Positions 22,901 to 34,223 of a DNA stretch of 64,000 nt are shown one piece after another. The first letter of the stretch is position 1. Every line of letters starts with the position of its first letter. The notes beneath the pieces were generated by a model. That model was not told the DNA's origin. It made no database searches and saw nothing but the letters and a program-made list of their open reading frames with translations. Source of the stretch: Gonatopus flavifemur (Eukaryota > Arthropoda > Insecta > Hymenoptera > Dryinidae). The stretch spans positions 64,162,001-64,226,000 of the forward strand of contig JAFFJZ010000001.1 in assembly GCA_018340375.1 (NCBI GenBank), in the 5' to 3' direction. Both the position numbers and the translations under genes were made by a program.

Positions 22901-23339
22901 GCAACACCTGGGCCGACATTTCTTTTTCAATGTCTCGCTTGATCTCTCAATATGATTTTTATGATGAATGCTAGACTGAAAAGGAGCGATGGAAAATTAA
23001 TAACGTGCTCAAATTGAATAATGTTATGGAAAAAAATTATAGGTAGATTTTTTTTTTCATTGAAAAAATAAATTTATTTCATCCTTTGTGAAATATATAT
23101 ATGTATATATATGTATATGCTATAAATATATATCATTCGCAGACAAAATTCAATATGAATCAACTCTATTTACAAAAATGCTTCAACACATATTCTTGAC
23201 ACAGTCTTAAATATTATGAGGTAAGTTGTTTACATAATTGTAATGACTATAATTAATATCACCAAATTTCAAGAACTCTATCTTTACTGTAATTTTTTTT
23301 CAAAAACAGAAAAAAAAAAAAATTGAAAAAAAAAGGAAC

Positions 23340-23515
23340 ATAAAAAAAATAATACTTGGCTTTTTCGATACAGTTTACAAACCAAACCGTCGAGAGGCAC
23401 AAAGACCAGTGATTATGTCGGGGGTCCTGGTAGCCCTTCAGAAACCTGGCCCCAAGAGCGGAAGCGTTGAGCAGCGGCAAACCTTGTCGCCCAGCCCATA
23501 GCCATTTTCAAACGG
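23340..23515. other. GC-rich island in the presumed 3'UTR of the TATA gene
   Basis: About 150 bp are much more GC-rich than anything nearby, containing GGGGTCCTGGTAGCCC and CCTGGCCCCAAGAG. On the minus strand it includes a 30-codon frame beginning MAMGWATRF, ending before any splice site. It lies 290-460 nt downstream of the 129-aa gene stop and upstream of an AATAAA at about 23069. It could be a conserved RNA element, a small exon or an unrelated ncRNA. Confidence 0.3.
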
Positions 23516-23803
23516 TGAGTTACTGCAAGTAAAAAATACCCAGATATACACCAGGAATAATGATGTAACTTCTTTCAATCGCCGCAGTACAAACTATGTA
23601 CTGTCTCCACAAATTAGTTCTCCAAAGAAAAAAAAACAAGAGAAAGAAGCTAGGAACATCTTCTTCCGATGTGTCATTCTTCGAGATCTCCGCGTCAATC
23701 CAGTCATGTGGAAGAACGGCAAACGAATTTCTTCTGACGAATTCCTTGAGATTCCATCTCGTTCAATATGATAAATTCAAATTTTTTGAACGCATTGTAT
23801 CGT

Positions 23804-24193
23804 TCATCGTTGTAGCGGCACTTTGATTTCACCTAATTTGGACATGAAATCGTTCAAACTGCTCAACTCGGGGCACATAGGACCTTGCCAAGGATTGTTG
23901 CCTTGATTTTTCTCAGCACAATCCATTCGATGATAATTGTTACAGTCAAGATCTTTCAAAAACTGTTCTTTCAACTGTTGCCATTTGTTGATTCTATTGA
24001 TTTGTTTGTTCCTCAATTCGTGTTCAGCTTTGCATAGAGTGGACGTCAACACAGCCTCGACGCGTAAATCTCTCTTCCGATTTCTACGACACTTGAATTT
24101 TTTACAGCGTACTCTGCTGATCCAATTCGTCAATTGTTCTGTATGACTAGGTTGATAAACGTCAAAATCTCGAGGAATCGATGATGCAACCAT
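23804..24193 (-). CDS. Single-exon 129-aa protein of unknown function with TATA promoter
   Basis: An ATG-initiated frame of 129 codons on the minus strand. The product has a basic, Cys-containing centre (RCKKFKCRRNRKRDLR), a helical Glu/Lys/Gln middle (AEHELRNKQINRINKWQQLK) and a C-terminal NPW-containing tail. There is no signal peptide or membrane segment. The basic cluster could be a nuclear localisation signal. I do not recognise the family. The gene is intronless in its coding part, has a strong TATA box about 320 nt upstream and a poly(A) signal AATAAA at about 23069, giving a long 3'UTR. Such compact architecture is typical of rapidly induced genes, which is only a suggestion here. Codon use is more balanced than in the surrounding spurious frames. 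Confidence 0.65.
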   Translation of the reverse strand: MVASSIPRDFDVYQPSHTEQLTNWISRVRCKKFKCRRNRKRDLRVEAVLTSTLCKAEHELRNKQINRINKWQQLKEQFLKDLDCNNYHRMDCAEKNQGNNPWQGPMCPELSSLNDFMSKLGEIKVPLQR

Positions 24194-24511
24194 TTTATCT
24201 TTTATATTGCGTACAACACTTTTCGTCGATTTTCACGCACTAATTTATCTTTTTTTGTGTGCAAAAATTTTCTAACTATGCGGTTTGTTTTTTTTTTTTT
24301 TTTTTTAATTATTACTCTTTTCTTAATGAAACTTTTATTTGGTAGTGAAACCAACCTGTATCTAGCTCGTTTCTTCTTTAGCCGTAGCCCTCGTTGAAGA
24401 CCCCGAAAAACTACAGCGATGACGTGGTAACGGTTACGAGCAAAATACGCACAACTCTCCGCTTGAAGACAGCCCAAGGAGAAATGCTTCAACCGACGCC
24501 ATGAGTGGGGG

Positions 24512-24519
24512 CTTATATA
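24512..24519 (-). promoter_or_regulatory. TATA box of the 129-aa gene
   Basis: TATATAAG on the minus strand is followed by a GC-rich initiator region, predicting a start site near 24485-24490. The next 300 nt to the ATG would be 5'UTR. A TGACGTGG (CRE/ATF-like) word lies at about 24420 inside that leader. Confidence 0.65.
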
Positions 24520-25660
24520 GTCAGGCGAGCGAGTCTAAGTGGTAACCTTACGCGCGTAGACGAAAAATAGTTCCTCAAAATTCTGCCAAACATCTTCGTT
24601 AACGACGTATTTTAGGTACATAAATGGAATTATATCAATTATATCGATCAATTATTGCGAAAGCATGTATATTTCGTCAATCCGAGGCATTTAAAAACAT
24701 ATACGATGGAACTTCGTAGTTGACATAGAGCGTTGTGCGGTCCGAAGGATCTTATTTTGCGACGTAATGCGGCAGATCGAGAACGTCATCCGCCCAACCG
24801 TCCCTTATTTTCTCTAACATACGTCGATACCGTTCTTTGTGTATACGTGCATGTATATAAAACGTAATTTCCAGAGCTTTCACAGGTTTCTCGAGTCTTC
24901 TTCGCCTTTTGTCACACTCGGGACATAATAATTATAAAACATAATTTATAATGTCTTGACAGATGTTTTTTCCAATCCTTTAACTTCATTGCCTTCTTTT
25001 CAAAATGATTTGCTTTTGAAAATTCCTGTTCATTTGTTTTCAGAATTTATTTATTTATTCATATACATCTTTTTTTTCTTTCATTACTCTTTTCTTTTGT
25101 GAATTTTCATTGCATCGTCGTTCGTCGCTTTTGGAATAAATTTTATCATTATAAGTTGTACGTGAATATTTAACGTCTTCATAAATTTCTGTAGTTATTT
25201 TTACCTCTGTATTGCAAAATTTACTTTATCTTTCTATGTGAGTACCAAATTCATATTACTATCATCGTACAAAGATTATCTTGAAAACATTTTAAAAATC
25301 CTTGAAATCCTCGGACAATATTGTAGATGCTTCGAAAACATTATATTTTTATCTCCCATTTCAGAATTATCGCAACAGTATTTGTTGCATTTATATCAAA
25401 AACGTTCCAAATATTCATTTTTCGATGTAAGATGTGAAAATGTTACACACCACAAAAATTTGTAAAATACTTCCCAGAAACATTCCACGACCTATCATAT
25501 TGAAATAAAAATGTTGCTTATGAAGCTTTGAAAAACATCTTTTGAACTTTATATGCTACATAAGTACCATCAAACAACAACAATGAACAAGTAAATATTC
25601 AAATTGAAGAATTCAATAAGAACCTTGATGAGAGGAGATAGGAGGAAACGATCAGAAGAA
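24520..25660. other. Upstream region of the TATA gene
   Basis: The first 400 bp are relatively GC-rich with CpG, GACGTAAT-like and CGATACCG words and probably contain regulatory elements. Beyond about 24950 the sequence returns to AT-rich with no recognised feature. Confidence 0.35.
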
Positions 25661-25667
25661 TCAAAGG

Positions 25668-25896
25668 CTACCCAAGTAGGACAAGAGGTCAAAAATGCTA
25701 AGAACGTGTTTGGAAAATCCTACGAACGTGCTTAGAATCTCCAAATAAGACTGTTCCAAATAATTATGTGCCATGCACCTTCATAGAATATCTTCACGGA
25801 TTTATTCAAAATAGTCTCATTTGCACATTTTCTTCATATTCACAGAATAATTAATTATATAGCACATTTGAAAAGTTCTTGTGCTACTCGGGTGCA
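25668..25896. repeat. Decayed foldback of the AGCACA-terminus family
   Basis: Ends are CTACCCAAGTAGGACAAGAG and, inverted, GCACCCGAGTAGCACAAGAA. They match the CCCAGATAGCACAAGAG terminus seen at many other loci in the window. The internal part is non-coding. Confidence 0.55.
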
Positions 25897-26202
25897 TAGA
25901 AAACGATTTAGTTTGCATGTTTCTATGCGGGTTTTGACCTTTTCGAGCGATTTCTATCGGTTCGTTGAATGAACATTCAATTATTCATTCCAACGTTCAA
26001 TGAATCTTCAAGGAACACAGCTGACCTTTCTTAAACGTTTATGGATTTTTATTGTAATTATAACTAGAGTTCATTATAAAAATCGCATAAAAATACATAT
26101 AAATATTAGTAAATCTTGTGCTCTCACGAACATTGCAAGAAATAATCCACATAGTATCTTTCTTCAAAGAATTGTTGAAGAATTTTCATTTCATAAGCAT
26201 TT

Positions 26203-26450
26203 CCTGCTGAAAATGCCAGGCAAATCCGGACAAAGAATAGTTGTCAGGCTTTGAACGGTCTTTATCCCAGGAAATCCGGTCAAAACTGACAAAGTTTCTA
26301 CCTGGTTCCGTTCGAAATCACTAAACATGGAATATCCTGTCAAAACTGACAAAAAATTTTGTCAGTTTTTGACCGGATTTCCTGGGACGAAGACCGTTCA
26401 AAGCCTGATAACTATTTTTGGTCCGGATCTGCCTGGCATTCTTAGCAGGG
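26203..26450. repeat. Foldback element, 248 bp, long arms
   Basis: The left arm has ATGCCAGGCAAATCCGGAC, then GGAAATCCGGTCAAAACTGA. The right arm is its near-exact inverse, ending GCCTGGCATTCTTAGCAGG. The words GGAAATCCGGTC and TGTCAAAACTGACAAA recur inside. It is a MITE-like element with no coding capacity. Confidence 0.85.
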
Positions 26451-27027
26451 TTTACAACACCCTATCGTAAACTTTTGTGCTATCCGGGTTTATTGGATAA
26501 TTTTACTCCAAACCAATGCAGTTCGAATCGCACAGATAGACAGTACACAAATGAAGTTTTGTGTATTCTCTTCATCTAATTTCTAATCCTGCAATTCGAG
26601 TAGGTTAGATTGGACACAAAAAATGTTAAAACGTCGAAATACACTTCAAAATCCCATAGCATGTTGAATCGTCCTTTAGAAAATTACCTTCTCGATAAAA
26701 CCTCGGGTGAAAAATTGATGAAATCATTGATGAATCACTCTTAGAACGTGACATCTTATTCCTGTCATTGCACATTCGAGAAAAATGATTCATGTTTGAG
26801 AATACCGGTGATTTCAAAGAAGAATATCGGCACTCAAACTTCGTCACTTTCGAATGAAATTAATTTGTTATTTATTCTTTGATACGTTGATATCAGTATG
26901 TATTGTGATGAATGAATTTGTGTTTATACATGATGTACTGCCTATCTGTTCTCAGATACATCCCATATGATATAAAAGTTTGAAAGAATTTTAAGCGCTA
27001 AGCCCAGCAAACACGTTTGCAGGCGTT

Positions 27028-27760
27028 TTAAAGGGTTATATACAGTTAAGGGGCGCAAAAAAAGCGATTTTTCAAGAATTTTTCCTGAAAAGACAGTCAA
27101 ATTGATTATTGTAAAAATTTGTACACATAATGAGATAACTTTGACCTGTATTTTAATATTTTTTATTTCTAAAAATAATGATTTTGAGAGCTGTTATAGC
27201 TGATCTTCAGGAGCTCCTCTAAAAAAAAGCGCTTTGCGGTGACCACGATATCGCGGGACTAACTCTTTTAAAATGAAAAAACCAAATGGATTTCGTTGAA
27301 GTAATGCATACTCTAGTGATTAAACGAAGGAATAAGCAAACTAAAATTTTTTGACGAAATGGCAGCTTCTAAAAAAAAAATCGATTTTGCGCCAAAATTT
27401 TGGCCTTAAATTGTACATAAAAATAAAAATATTCATCGGTGAGGAGGAACCTTCGATTAATTACTGAAAAATATAGTCAACAAGCTCGTGTTGAAATTTG
27501 AGACTGATCGGTCCAGCCGTTTTCGATAAATCTTTTTGTCACCGACTTTGAAAACACAGTTTGGAGAAAAACGCATTCAAAGTTTCAAAAGCACTTGACA
27601 TAGAGTAAAAAAATTTGACAAATATGCGTGTAACTTGGACAATAATCGCCGAATTGACTTGAAATTTTCTGTGTGTATACTTAAATGTATGTAAATTACG
27701 AAAATGAAATGAAAAAAAATCAATTTTTTGAAAATCTGAACTGTATATAACCCCCTAAAG
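27028..27760. repeat. MITE with TTATATACAG terminal repeats, TTAA-like target
   Basis: The left end is TTAAAGGGTTATATACAGTT and the inverted right end is AGGGGGTTATATACAGTTC, about 730 bp apart. The left flank is TTAA, as for piggyBac-type insertions; the right flank is changed (CTAA). The interior includes a GTCCAGCCGTTTTCGAT word and no transposase frame. Probably a non-autonomous piggyBac-like element. Confidence 0.65.
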
Positions 27761-28227
27761 GGTCGGTGATGGCTTATCACTGGCATTGCGGGACCATCAG
27801 CGGTCCATTGAAACGTCAGTAATCATTGTTTGTAGGGAGAATTCTTTGTGGAATTAACTTACAATAAATTCATTTGGGACCACTTGAACTGTTTCTTTCT
27901 TTTTTTCATTATTATCACAATATTTTCCGACCCCAACTAGCGACATTTCATCATCTCTCAATCTGGCTTGTGAAATAATATAAACCTCCGTCTGTAAACG
28001 TTTTTTCGGTACCCTTCGTCTGTAAACCAGGTTCATCTGTGTCCAACCATTGTTTAACCAATTTAAAATGATATCAAAAAAAATTGGAAAAAATTCATGC
28101 TGCTCTTTACAAACCTTCAACTTAACATATTAATTATATTATTGTTCAAAATTGAATATTTGCTTATATTTTTGTTTAAAGGAAATCAAGCAAGAATTGA
28201 CCCAAAATCGTTGGAGCCGGGACATGA

Positions 28228-28490
28228 CCCATACAGCACAAGAGTCCCCACAAAGGAGTCCCGTTATGCTAATCAATATGTATTCATTATGAATACTTTG
28301 AATTCAAAATTAACTCTTTCTGAACAACTTAATGCTCAGAAAGAATTCATATCGGAATTCCGCAATGAATTCTTCGGGCATTCAATACGTTTCCATTTTG
28401 AATTCATTATTAGTCGCATAACGGGGACTATTCAAGAGATCTTGCAGAAGTCTTCAACAATTCAAATTGATCTTTTGTGCTGGCTGGGGA
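28228..28490. repeat. AGCACA-terminus foldback
   Basis: Begins CCCATACAGCACAAGAGTCC and ends TTTTGTGCTGGCTGGGG, which is the same word inverted. Arms contain GAATTC-rich inverted words (TGAATTCAAA/TTTTGAATTC). The 140-codon frame overlapping it is not a gene. Confidence 0.6.
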
Positions 28491-28642
28491 AATACCCTAG
28501 TTTACAGACTAAGAGATAAATAACATACACTCGCATATATGAATCAATTTTTCTTGAGAATTTTAGTCTTTCTTCAATATAATGTCTTTCAAATTCATTT
28601 CTGTTACTATTTTTTCGGATAATGTTCGAATAACTTATCCAT

Positions 28643-28752
28643 CTCACACAGCAAAGAAGTTGAGAAATAGTTTTTGAGAATCAAAATTGAATTCTTCAAG
28701 TGCCAATTGTATCCTTTATGAACTCTCGGTGATCTAGTGTGCTGTGTGGGGT
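28643..28752. repeat. Short AGCACA-terminus foldback
   Basis: Begins CACACAGCAAAGAAGTTGAG and ends GTGTGCTGTGTGGGG. Same terminal family as 28228-28490, about 110 bp. Confidence 0.5.
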
Positions 28753-28939
28753 ATTTCAATACTTCGCAAGCAAAAAGCTCTCTGACCATTCAGCAAACAA
28801 CAATTCACGATGAATTTGTAATGAATACCTCGAAAACTATGAGAATTCATGAAGAACTTTTTGTTTTATTTATTAGGAACTCAATAATTTCAGTAAAATT
28901 TGCATGATTAATGAAGACATATCGAAGTATCATTGATGA

Positions 28940-29752
28940 GGGTGGATCGAAAAATCGTTTTTTCCGAGTTTGAAGACGGCTGGGGGTGGAAAAGTTGCGT
29001 TTTGTTATTGCAATCGAAAAGTTCTAATACCATTTACAAAAATTTCGACATCTCGAGATTCCTCCGAGCGGTTGAAGATCTAAAAATGCAGGAAAGCGTA
29101 ATTTCTTTGCTTTTATGTACCTTTGTAATGAATTCATTAGGTAAAAGTTTTTTAATCCAATACTCCAAGAGACTACAATATTCAAGAACGTCTACAGTGA
29201 AAAAAAAATTTATTACAGTCAAATAAATATTTATTTGTCCTGTACCGAAGAAATATTTATTTAATTGGAATAAATTTTTTTTTCAGTGTAACGAACGTTT
29301 ACGACTGTTTAGGAACGTTTGAGCAACGTTTCTACAGATTTTTGTGCTCTTGCAGTATGTTATGAAAACTAAGTCAATATGTAGGAGAAAAGTTGATCTC
29401 ATAATCCCGAATTTGTATGTTTTGAAACGATTCTCCTCGAAGAAAAACGAACATAAATTCGAAAGAGAACAAAAATCTGTAGAAACGTTGCTTAAACGTT
29501 CCTAAAAAGTCGTTAGACATTCTTGAATATTGTAGTCTCTTGGAGTATCGAATTGAAAAAATCGAAAAAAGTACATAAAAAGCAAATAAATTACGCTTTC
29601 CTGCATTTTTAGATCTTCAACCGCTCGGGGGAATCTCAAGACGTCGAAATTTTTGTAAATGGTATTAGAACTTTTCGATTGCAATAACAAAACGCAACTT
29701 TTCCACCCCCAGCTGTTTTCAAACTCGGAAAAAACGGGTTTTCGATGCACCC
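28940..29752. repeat. Large foldback element, about 810 bp, with nested insertion
   Basis: Arms of about 250-300 bp are near-exact inverses. GGGTGGATCGAAAAATCG on the left pairs with its inverse at 29735-29752, and GGGGGTGGAAAAGTTGCG and AATGCAGGAAAGCGTAAT are shared. ORFs on both strands within the arms are the same peptide read twice. The left arm is interrupted by the small element at 29195-29288. Confidence 0.9.
29195..29288. repeat. Nested 94-bp MITE with TA target duplication
   Basis: Ends are CAGTGAAAAAAAAATTTATT and, inverted, CACTGAAAAAAAAATTTATT. TA flanks both sides (29193-29194 and 29289-29290). It sits within the left arm of the 28940-29752 foldback, so it inserted later. Confidence 0.85.
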
Positions 29753-30183
29753 TTTTACTCACGTTGAAAATCGTCGAAGTTTCTCGAACAATAATTCATA
29801 ATTCCATCGATTTTTATTGGAAATATTCGTACAAATTCGTATAAAAATGCAACGAAATGTTTCAACGGAATTTTTTACCAATGACGGAACGCTTAGGATT
29901 TCAGCCCTGTAGTACAGTGAACAGATGTTTAGAAACCTTTGAAATTCCGTTGTAGTTCATCTGACCTGCGCAATATTCCACGATATCGACATTTTATATA
30001 CAATTTTTATGAATTTTTTATCGATATTTTATCAAATTGATCATAAACTCGACAAAATTTCTATAAAAAATATCGATATCGTAAAATATCATGCACCTTT
30101 AGATGCGATTAACATGGGGATACCTGTGCAGGGTCGAATATGCAGATGTAGGGACTATTTAAAGGGATAAAACAGGTATAACT

Positions 30184-30415
30184 CAGTGCCGGATTAACTC
30201 AATGTGTGCAGCCCCGAGCGGAATTCGATGAAGACCTATGCAAGGGTTGGGTTTTTTTCTAGTTGGTTATTTTGTATTTTTAAATGCCTGTTCGATCATG
30301 TGAAACTGAGTGATTGAAAAAACATTATTTCACTTGTAAAATTTGATATTTCCTCATTGGATTAGTGGGGGTCTTTAGGTATCGCCTAGTCTGCTTAGCT
30401 CTTGAGCCAGCACTG
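30184..30415. repeat. hAT-like MITE
   Basis: Left end CAGTGCCGGATTAACTC; inverted right end CAGTGCTGGCTCAAGAGC. The CAGTG(C/G)CGG-type end is typical of hAT elements. The flanking 8-mers GTATAACT and TAAGAACT are similar but not identical, so the target duplication is uncertain. Confidence 0.4.
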
Positions 30416-30880
30416 TAAGAACTGTGAATTTACGCTCCCTACAACCGCTTCGTCAGAAAGAGATGGTTGAGAGTTTAAATGTTGAAAAAAGATAGAGTCT
30501 CTCGACCAGTCGAGACAGAAATATCCAATTGTGTATGTCCAAGAGAAAAGAAAACATCCCAATACAATAGTATGTGGCTAACGAGACTGAACTATAGAAT
30601 ACTCAGAGAATGCTCATTCCAGGTTGTATAGAATTCAATGGAATTTATTCATCATATATGATACTTCTTTGAATACACTGAAAGAATTCTGTTGTAAAAA
30701 TTACTGTGAAATTTCAGTAATCGAAGGACAAGTGAAAATTCTTCAAAAAATTACTGTGCAGTGCGTAAGAATGAGTGAATTTTCTAAACACTTGAGAGTG
30801 ATATTCATTTCACATTTTCTACAAGTTTTACAGAATGGACAATAATATTTTGAAAAATTTCTAATTGTCCCTCGATCACT

Positions 30881-31107
30881 GCACGAAAAAAATAATTTAG
30901 CTGCAGCAACGAAGTGGCTAGCACGGACACGGACAGCCATTAAATTAGCTCCTGCAGTTAAATTTCAGCTGTCATGGCAAATAAATCAGCTACAGAGGTA
31001 AATTTTTTTGCTGTCATAACGAAAATTCAGCTGCAGGAGCTAATTTAATAGCTGTCCGTGTTCGTGCTAGACACTTCGCTGCTGTAGCTAAATTATTTTT
31101 TCCGTGT
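30881..31107. repeat. AGCTGCAG-type foldback, copy 1
   Basis: GCACGAAAAAAATAATTTAG on the left pairs with CTAAATTATTTTTTCCGTG on the right, and GGACACGGACAGC and AGCTCCTGCAG are mirrored. Loop is near 30990-31010. The same arms occur in the copy at 54611-55071. Confidence 0.88.
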
Positions 31108-31386
31108 GGAATTTCATGATAATTTTTCCAATAATATTCTTTCGGTGCACTGGCTAACATAGCTGTCAATCTATAGATTTCATGAAGAAATGACATTAAT
31201 TTCAAAAGGAATTATATTTATTTCGTAGAATTCGAAAATTGATTACAGCCTATGTAGAAAAATTTTCAAAATTATATACAATGTATGCACGTATAATCTG
31301 TACATATATCATTATTGTATTAATAACATAATTGGGAATATTCTTTCGCGTGGGAAGGAATTATGAGGTTGTTTATAAGACTGTCT

Positions 31387-31624
31387 CAGATAACACACAG
31401 GAATCCCAAACAAATTCTGAGAGAAGAACTTTTTAAGAATTCTTTTGGAATACAAACAGCTCTTGGAGAGTTGACAAAAATTTGATTTGTCTGACATTTA
31501 CAAATTTTCTCAAAATTCTATGAGGCTTCTTTGAGAATTCGTAAATGTCTGACGATTCGAATTCTCTTTCTAAAAAATGTCTCTTTTTTCAGAATTCATC
31601 TTGGTTCTTTGTGTGCTGTCTAGG
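31387..31624. repeat. AGCACA-terminus element, variant
   Basis: Begins CAGATAACACACAGGAATCC and ends TTTGTGTGCTGTCTAGG. GAGAATTC-type words are mirrored inside. Diverged copy of the family. Confidence 0.45.
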
Positions 31625-31772
31625 TGGTCTGACGAGAATCGATTCTTTTGTATAAAAATTTCTCGAGTTTTTATTGATTTTTGTAAAATCTTTGATATGC
31701 AATTTATAAAATGAATCGTCAATGATCAGTAGTCTTTCGTATACACAATGAAAATCGTATTTTAGAATTTTA

Positions 31773-32136
31773 CCAATACAGCACAGAAGTTGAGAGAGAA
31801 TTCTTAAGAACTCACACTGAGAGAAAAAAACTTGTAAAATTTACATCTCATTGAGTAAATATATGGATGATTCAGAATATTGTGCAAGTGACCACAATTT
31901 CAGTCGATTTTACAACAACGAATATGAAATATACCATAACCGATGTGCATATTACATTCCTTGCGGTAAAATCAACTAAAATTGTAGTATCTCGAATTAT
32001 ATTTTTGAATCGTTCATATATTTACTCAACAAGAGGTCAATTTTACAACTTTTTTTTCTTGGCGCACAATGAATTCCAATTCGAACTCCAATTGAACGCT
32101 TTATGAAGTCTTTCTGAACTGGTGTGCTGTATGGGT
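31773..32136. repeat. AGCACA-terminus element split by a nested CACTG foldback
   Basis: Outer ends are CCAATACAGCACAGAAGTTG and TGTGCTGTATGGG. Between about 31813 and 32069 lies a second foldback with ends CACTGAGAGAAAAAAACTTG and, inverted, GTGCGCCAAGAAAAAAAAG. Its inner arms carry GAGTAAATATATGGATGATT and its inverse, a word pair also found at about 61425-61455. Confidence 0.6.
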
Positions 32137-32958
32137 ACTGGAATTTCATTGCTCATACAGACCCTCGTATTACAGGTAATATGTTAAGAATCATAACTCA
32201 TTGATTTAGATCAATATTTATTTCATTTAGAATATATGTATTTCTTCAGATTAATTATTTATAATTTTCAAAACGAATTTCCCATTTCGCTTTGGCATGT
32301 AAATATACTGATAAGAGTACCGTATATTTTGAATGAATACGTTTTCTCCGTAGTTCGTCTCGAAGAAATTGGCAGAAGTCCGGCCCTCGTATCCTCTTCA
32401 ATGTTATTTTTGGAATTCTCTATAAATACTACCGTGCATGGATTGATTAGAAATAACCTACCCACTGAATGCAATGCCTGAAAACAAATATAATGATGAG
32501 ATACTCATAGGGCCATCGAATGATTCTGAAAGCGTGATTTTGTCATAAATTAATCTTCAGTGTTATGTGATGAAAATTCATTAAAATCATATGATTTTCA
32601 CGAAAGTGTTCCTAGTTGGATATGAAAGATGAAATAACGATTTTACTCCTTTTTATTTCAGCCATTGAGATGCGATGGAGTATTGATTTCCTCTCTTCGA
32701 GTACAGAGTTGAATATAATACGGACAAACTTCTGCGTGCGTCATTCCTTTCAAATCCTCATTTTAGTCTTCTAATCAGTAACTATGACCCAAAAAAATCG
32801 GTATGTTATTTAATTTTTCAAATATTCATTAAATCCAATCAGATCCAATCTTCAAGAAACAAGTAGTGATGCAGAATCCCATTTCAAGAGACAAAGCTAT
32901 TTGAAAGATATTTCTAGAACATTTTCGAAGATTCTGGTACTTCGAAACGAGGAGAGTA

Positions 32959-34053
32959 CACTGTAAAAAAGAACTGGAAATTTACTGCGCAACTGGACTG
33001 GAAATTTCCAGTGCTAGTACGGGGATATCGATGTTCCAGTACATGTACAGATATTTTGTTGGTACGTTACTGAAAATTTACCAAGCATAACTGGAAATTC
33101 AGTCCTTGTACTGGAATTTTCAAGTTTGGTATTGTATACTGAAATTTTGCCATGATTTTGCGAAAATTTTGCTGGCTCGTACTACAATTTCACATTTCTT
33201 GTGCACCAGAAAAAAGTATCCCCTCAATGAGGACTTGTAAAAAATTTCGAATTTAGAAAAAAAACTTAACCGTGGGTATACTGGAAGTCTACAGGTTTTG
33301 AACTGCAATGTTCGGGTTGTGTGATGGACTTTTCCAGTTTCTATGCAACGAAATTTTCCAGTTATGCTGGAATTTAATCACTGTCGCGCTGAAATATTCC
33401 ACTTCTGTTGGACTTCGTCATTTCTGGTAGGAAAAATTTCAAGTCTTTGTATTAAAAATTTCCTGATTGAGATTTTGAATAATATTTGTAATTGTAGCAA
33501 ATAAAATTGATATATGAGGTTTTTCGAAGATTTATTTTTTTGTGTATTCTAGATATGAAGCATATGTAGTAACCCAAGCTGGCCTTCCAACATGTCGCGC
33601 TATAGCTCGTCGGTTAGGTCTTGGGTTTCAGTTGGTAGGCAGATAGAAAAATGTAGGTTCAAATCCCGTTAGGTAGACATGAGTTTCTGTGCATCCACAT
33701 GAACGATCCAGTTTCTCAGTCATCTTGAAACACAAGGACCGTGCAAAATCACTTTGTGTGAGCAATTTTTTTCAATTTTCATGAATATTTCCAGCATTAA
33801 TTTTCCAGTACATGTCCTGGAAAAGTCCAGTTCGTGTACTAAAAAATTCCAGTTCGTGTACTGAAAAATTCCAGTTCGTGTACTGAAAAATTCCAGTACT
33901 GAGGCTCAGCAAATTTCCAGTTCTGATGCTGAAATTCCATAACATTTGTACTGAATTTTTGCAGTACAAATGTGCTAAAATTTTCCGGTACATGCACAGG
34001 TTAATAACTTCCAGTACATTTACTGGAATTTTCCGGTGAACCTTTTTACAGTG
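32959..34053. repeat. 1.1-kb foldback with CACTGTAAAAA ends and TA target
   Basis: The left end is CACTGTAAAAAAGAACTGG and the inverted right end is CACTGTAAAAAGGTTCACC. TA occurs at both flanks (32957-32958 and 34054-34055). The interior is filled with diverged ACTGGAAATTT words in both orientations and holds a tRNA-like segment at about 33590-33685. No transposase frame is present. Confidence 0.8.
33590..33685 (+). repeat. tRNA-derived SINE-like segment
   Basis: TAGCTCGTCGGTTAGG resembles a Pol III box A, and GTTCAAATCCCG, about 45 nt downstream, matches a box B core. The intervening length is right for a tRNA head, but the acceptor and anticodon stems do not pair well, so this is not a functional tRNA. 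Confidence 0.4.
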
Positions 34054-34084
34054 TATACTCAATCCTGTTGAAAAATTCCAATAC

Positions 34085-34215
34085 GTTCCAATAGATTCCT
34101 GTGAAAAATGATGGTTTAAATATTACTACATTTTGTCCAAAAGTAGTGCTATAAGTGAAAGAGTATAATATTTACAACTGAATGTAGTAAAGATTATACT
34201 ATTTCACTTATATCA
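34085..34215. repeat. Partial copy of the ATTACTACATTTTGT element
   Basis: AAATATTACTACATTTTGT and AAGTGAAA(G/T)AGT words occur in the same order as in the longer foldback at 60944-61195, with an inverted AAGTGATATAAGTGAAATAG-type arm. Confidence 0.5.
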
Positions 34216-34223
34216 CTACTTCA

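Noticed and set aside
22581..22919. 112-codon minus-strand ORF with ATG
   Set aside because: It runs across three diverged tandem repeat units and shows no splice context or conserved motif.
24202..24492. 96-codon Lys-rich minus-strand frame ahead of the 129-aa gene
   Set aside because: It has no ATG at its start, spans a poly-T/poly-A run and lies in the predicted 5'UTR downstream of the TATA box.
28097..28519. 140-codon plus-strand ORF
   Set aside because: It spans the AGCACA-type foldback and has no recognisable content.
29195..29288. Possible miRNA hairpin
   Set aside because: The perfect terminal repeats with TA target duplication identify it as a MITE insertion.
33590..33685. Functional tRNA gene
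   Set aside because: Acceptor and anticodon stems do not form; only the promoter-like boxes remain.
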